The notes under the pieces: generated by a model
Told to the model about the DNA's origin: nothing
What the model saw: only the letters and a program-made list of their open reading frames with translations
Databases searched by the model: none
Shown: one piece after another, positions 5,254 through 7,676 of the stretch
How the letters are laid out: every line of letters begins with the position of its first letter
How positions within the stretch are numbered: the stretch's first letter is position 1
Assembly: GCA_946543495.1 (NCBI GenBank)
Contig: CAMNLS010000053.1
Location: forward strand, 1 to 7,676
Direction: 5' to 3'
DNA: 7,676 nt
From: an uncultured Selenomonadales bacterium
GTDB lineage: Bacteria; Bacillota; Negativicutes; Selenomonadales; Selenomonadaceae
Program-made: the position numbers and the translations under genes

Positions 5254-6579
5254 ATGTCAATGATAATACATACGAATATGGACGCGACGCGAAGCCTCAA
5301 TCAGATGACGGCGAATCACGCTATGGCTCAAAAATATTTGGGCAAGGTCTCAACTGGCATGAAGATTCGCAACGCCCAAGACGACGCCTCGGCGTATGCA
5401 ATCTCGGAGCATATGCGCGTTAGGATTCGGGCACTCGACCAGGCTTATTCAAACACGCAGAACGGCTCCAACATGCTAAAGACTGCTGAAACTGCAGTAG
5501 CTAATATCGTCGACGCAATCAAGACGCTTAAGGAAAAGGCGATTAACTCTGCTAACGATTCTAATACCGACGCAGACCGTCTCTTGATTCAAAAGGAGTT
5601 CGACCAATTTGTTGACGCGATTGATGATAACGCGTTGATAACGTTTAACAACATGTATTTGATTGACGGCACGCGCAACAACGCCTTCAACCCCGCCAAA
5701 ACAATTCTCCTTAATCAGAATTTATCGGAGAACACCAAAGTCAACGACGCCTTGACGACGCTTAAGAATCGTGCGGGCGAAGGTCTTGGCATTCAAGAGA
5801 CGGATTATTATCAAATTTCGTGGGTCATGGACGGCAAACTTTCTGAGGCAAGCGGGCGAGTCGGCGATAAGACTTTAACGGATATTCTTCAGATAAATAA
5901 CGTGTCCGAACTTCAATCGACGGTAGGCGGGAAGATTGACGGCATTACGGATAAATACGGCAAAGATGTCTACACGCCGAATAAAGCTCAAGGGTTGGTT
6001 ATCTCCTCGTTGGGGACGGGCGACGACGCAGTAAAGAATCAAATTGCCGGCTTCACAATCAACATAACTGACGCTGATGGCAACGTCAAAAAGAGTGTCA
6101 ATGCGGTTCTCGACCAGTTTAAGCAATATCAACGCGCTGAAACGCAGACGGACAACCAAGCGTTATCGTTCCACGTCGGCGCAGAATCAAACTTCGCAAC
6201 TAAATTCGCTTTAATGGATATGCGCGCGACGGCTCTGGGCTTGAAGGGCGCGGACGGAAAGATTTTGAGTATCTCAACCAAAAACGACGCCAACGCCGCG
6301 ATTAACGTCCTCGACAACGCTTTAACTAAAGTTCTTGACCAACAGTCGATTATTGGCTCGGCTCTCACACGGCTTGAACGAACTGCCACGAACTTAACGA
6401 CATCGATAACTGATGATCAATTATCCGAATCGACGATACGCGACGCCGACATGGCTAAGGAAATGGCTGGCTACGCCAAATATAATTTGCTTACTCAAAC
6501 GTCACAAGCAATGCTCTCTCAAGCAAATCAGAATCCCTTGGATGTCATTTATCTTCTAGGCGGCAATGAAACCGAGTAA
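5254..6579 (+). CDS. fliC: Flagellin (flagellar filament protein)
   Basis: This 441-residue protein is the filament subunit exported through the flagellar type III system and polymerised at the cell surface; it has no cleaved signal, as expected. The conserved N-terminal D0/D1 half covers about residues 1-140 (IIHTNMDATRSL, then KVSTGMKIRNAQDDASAYAI at 31-50, then SNTQNGSNMLKTAE and the FNNMYLIDGT end). The variable, surface-exposed part covers about 141-300. The C-terminal D1/D0 half runs from LSFHVGAESN (304-313) through ALGL, the ALTRLERT helix (370-377) and DADMAKEM (397-404) to NLLTQTSQAMLSQANQ (411-426). The last residues are LLGGNETE, longer than the usual LLG/LLR ending. AAGGAGG stands eight bases before the ATG at 5254; the next in-frame ATG (5260) is spaced too far. 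It has its own promoter and terminator, as is common for abundant flagellins. Closest by eye to Selenomonadaceae flagellins. Confidence 0.95.
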   Translation: MSMIIHTNMDATRSLNQMTANHAMAQKYLGKVSTGMKIRNAQDDASAYAISEHMRVRIRALDQAYSNTQNGSNMLKTAETAVANIVDAIKTLKEKAINSANDSNTDADRLLIQKEFDQFVDAIDDNALITFNNMYLIDGTRNNAFNPAKTILLNQNLSENTKVNDALTTLKNRAGEGLGIQETDYYQISWVMDGKLSEASGRVGDKTLTDILQINNVSELQSTVGGKIDGITDKYGKDVYTPNKAQGLVISSLGTGDDAVKNQIAGFTINITDADGNVKKSVNAVLDQFKQYQRAETQTDNQALSFHVGAESNFATKFALMDMRATALGLKGADGKILSISTKNDANAAINVLDNALTKVLDQQSIIGSALTRLERTATNLTTSITDDQLSESTIRDADMAKEMAGYAKYNLLTQTSQAMLSQANQNPLDVIYLLGGNETE

Positions 6580-6601
6580 ACGAATCATGACGATAAAATT
6601 C

Positions 6602-6636
6602 AAGACGTCGTCCAAAGCGGGCGGCGTCTTTCTGTT
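6602..6636 (+). terminator. Rho-independent terminator after flagellin
   Basis: A 12-bp stem, 6602-6613 with 6619-6630, has two U-G wobbles and a five-base loop AAAGC. It is followed by a modest T-rich tail (TCTGTT). It begins 22 bases after the flagellin stop. The weak tail leaves room for some read-through into the DUF401 gene, whose ribosome binding site starts at 6637. Confidence 0.75.
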
Positions 6637-6641
6637 AAGGA
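6637..6641 (+). promoter_or_regulatory. Ribosome binding site for the TTG start at 6651
   Basis: AAGGA stands nine bases before TTG 6651 and directly abuts the terminator of the flagellin gene. An in-frame TAA at 6636-6638 rules out any earlier start, and the next ATG (6666) is 24 bases away, too far to use this site. Confidence 0.6.
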
Positions 6642-6650
6642 CGGATTGGC

Positions 6651-7676
6651 TTGAATATCTTTTTAATGTTGACGCTGGCACTTTTGATAATCATCGTGTT
6701 GCTTAGATTCAAAATTCAAATCGGCTTGTGTATGTTGGCAAGCGGACTTTTTATTTGGGCGTTGCGTTCGGCTAGCCCGCTTTCCTTAGTGCAAGCCTTC
6801 TACGAAACGTTCACGCTGTCGAGGACTTACGATATAATCTTCGCGCTTTACTTCGTGATGTGTTTGGAAATCGAACTGCGTTTGAGCGGCGCACTAACGG
6901 ACATGGTTAAGGCTTTACGTCGAATGTGTTCTGACGTGAAAACTAGATTAGAAGATGAAAAGATGAAAAGATTAAAAGCTACTCAACTTTCTATCTTTCT
7001 ATCTAATAATCTTTCTATCTTTTTATTGGCGGCGATGCCCGCGTTCTTGGGCTTGTTGCCGAGCGTGGGCGGTGCAAGATTTTCCGCGCCGATTCTCGAA
7101 GAGCTTAGCGATAAAATAAATCTATCACCCGAACACAAAGCCGCGATTAACTTTTGGTTCCGTCACCTGTTCGAGTTCTCAAGCCCGATAATCCCCGGAA
7201 TGATTATGGCGTGTTCAATCGCGGGCGTGACGTTCGGCGAATTCATTAGCCATCTTTGCTGGGTGACGGTCTTAGCTATCGCGGTCGGCTGGCTGATTCT
7301 CATTCGCCCGATAAAAATTCCACGCGAGATAAAACTTTCGGAGACGGCGGCTCAGATTCGTCACGAACGCAACGGCTTATTGCTGGCTTTGCTACCGGTT
7401 GCGGCGGTGTTTATGGTCGTGGTGTTCTTCAAGCTCAACGCGTCAATCGCAACGGGCGCAGTAGTAGCGGCGTGGGTTTTCGTATTGGCAGCGGTCAAAC
7501 GTCCCGTCGGCGTCAAGGAAATTTTTCTCGGCGCGTTCGATTGGAAAATGACACTCAACATTTGCTGTATTCTCTACTTTATCCAAATCCTTAGCGTGAC
7601 TGAAGTGCTCGGCGAAATCGTCGCGGCGTTCCAAGCGTCGCCGTTGCCGGTGCCCGTGATAATCGCTTGCGTGTCG
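6651..7676 (+). CDS. DUF401 family polytopic membrane protein (COG1906 type), 3' partial, with an in-frame repeat insertion
   Basis: The frame is open from 6639 to the window end, and TTG 6651 gives 342 residues without a stop. Membrane-like segments are seen near residues 3-18, 22-38, 60-76, 121-136 and in several blocks after 180. The signature of DUF401 is clear: LPSVGGARFSAP (136-147), then AAINFWFRHLFEF (164-176) followed by PIIPG (179-183). The family is made of uncharacterised inner-membrane proteins thought by layout to be permeases; no substrate is known. Family members usually run to about 400 residues, so some 60-80 are probably missing. Residues about 99-125 are coded by a period-8 inverted repeat (6945-7026); this part is charged and then hydrophobic and looks inserted between the helix ending near residue 92 and the conserved AAMPAFLGLLP segment. 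Codon use elsewhere matches the neighbours. Start choice is moderate: TTG with AAGGA nine bases upstream; ATG 6666 is the alternative. No separate promoter was found, so read-through from flagellin is possible. Confidence 0.85.
   Translation, partial: MNIFLMLTLALLIIIVLLRFKIQIGLCMLASGLFIWALRSASPLSLVQAFYETFTLSRTYDIIFALYFVMCLEIELRLSGALTDMVKALRRMCSDVKTRLEDEKMKRLKATQLSIFLSNNLSIFLLAAMPAFLGLLPSVGGARFSAPILEELSDKINLSPEHKAAINFWFRHLFEFSSPIIPGMIMACSIAGVTFGEFISHLCWVTVLAIAVGWLILIRPIKIPREIKLSETAAQIRHERNGLLLALLPVAAVFMVVVFFKLNASIATGAVVAAWVFVLAAVKRPVGVKEIFLGAFDWKMTLNICCILYFIQILSVTEVLGEIVAAFQASPLPVPVIIACVS
6945..7026 (+). repeat. Period-8 inverted repeat element inside the DUF401 gene
   Basis: The left arm (6945-6978) holds four tandem 8-base units of the form AGATNRAA (starts 6945, 6953, 6961, 6969). 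After an 8-base loop (6979-6986), the right arm (6987-7026) holds five units whose plus-strand form is CTTTCTAT-like, with one degenerate CTAATAAT unit (7003-7010). Read on the other strand, the right arm repeats the same AGATAGAA pattern, so the arms can pair as a long imperfect hairpin. It is far more AT-rich than the gene around it. The gene reads through it without a stop. It resembles small palindromic repeat elements that are tolerated in coding sequence; whether it occurs elsewhere in the genome cannot be seen here. Confidence 0.75.

Noticed and set aside
6581..6600. Separate promoter for the DUF401 gene (TAAAAT at 6594-6599)
   Set aside because: No -35 box is found at 16-18 bases upstream, and the box lies before the flagellin terminator.
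6945..7026. CRISPR array or plain simple-sequence tract as an explanation for the octamer repeats
   Set aside because: The units are only 8 bases with no spacers, and the two arms are inverted complements, which fits a palindromic element rather than either alternative.
7256..7594. Plus-strand 112-residue frame and two minus-strand frames at 7361-7634
   Set aside because: They overlap the DUF401 gene in other frames. They have no family resemblance and no supported ribosome binding site, and the DUF401 frame has clear conserved motifs.

Overview
The window looks like a stretch of a motile anaerobic Firmicute, most likely a Negativicute (Selenomonadales/Selenomonadaceae type). This assignment is by recognition, not by search. 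It rests on the flagellin N-terminus, the P-loop/Asp23 fusion protein, a YtiB-like beta-carbonic anhydrase, a DUF401 membrane protein, a siroheme-decarboxylase tail, strong AGGAGG-type ribosome binding sites and many rho-independent terminators. Base composition is slightly AT-rich and even between genes, and no integrase, transposase, phage gene, tRNA, rRNA or CRISPR array was seen.

Layout: (1) 1-177, the 3' end of a siroheme decarboxylase (Ahb-type, Lrp/AsnC fold) gene, closed by a terminator that works in both directions. (2) 211-3045, minus strand, a 944-residue soluble hybrid histidine kinase with a PAS-rich sensor half, HisKA/HATPase and two receiver domains, with its own extended -10 promoter. 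(3) 3286-4134, minus strand, a P-loop NTPase fused to an Asp23/Gls24-like domain, followed by a very stable terminator. (4) A divergent promoter region at about 4135-4262. (5) 4263-4475, plus strand, a small very acidic protein of unknown function, whose true ATG lies downstream of a TTG that is really the promoter -35 box. (6) 4549-5118, a beta-carbonic anhydrase with its own near-identical promoter. (7) 5254-6579, a flagellin with its own promoter and terminator. (8) 6651-7676, a DUF401 (COG1906-type) polytopic membrane protein that runs off the window.

Most genes appear to be independent transcription units: almost every intergenic gap carries a promoter, a terminator or both. Only the acidic gene and the carbonic anhydrase could share a transcript, since no terminator separates them. 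The genes do not form an obvious pathway; they look like core-genome neighbours covering haem/sirohaem metabolism, sensing, envelope stress, CO2/bicarbonate, motility and transport.

The most unusual thing seen is inside the DUF401 gene. A stretch of about 82 bp at 6945-7026 is built of period-8 repeats arranged as an inverted pair (purine-rich arm, short loop, pyrimidine-rich arm). It is read through in frame and adds about 27 low-complexity residues to a cytoplasmic or inter-helix loop just before the conserved GLLP..GGA motif. It looks like a small palindromic repeat element tolerated inside a gene. I found no convincing new multi-gene system.
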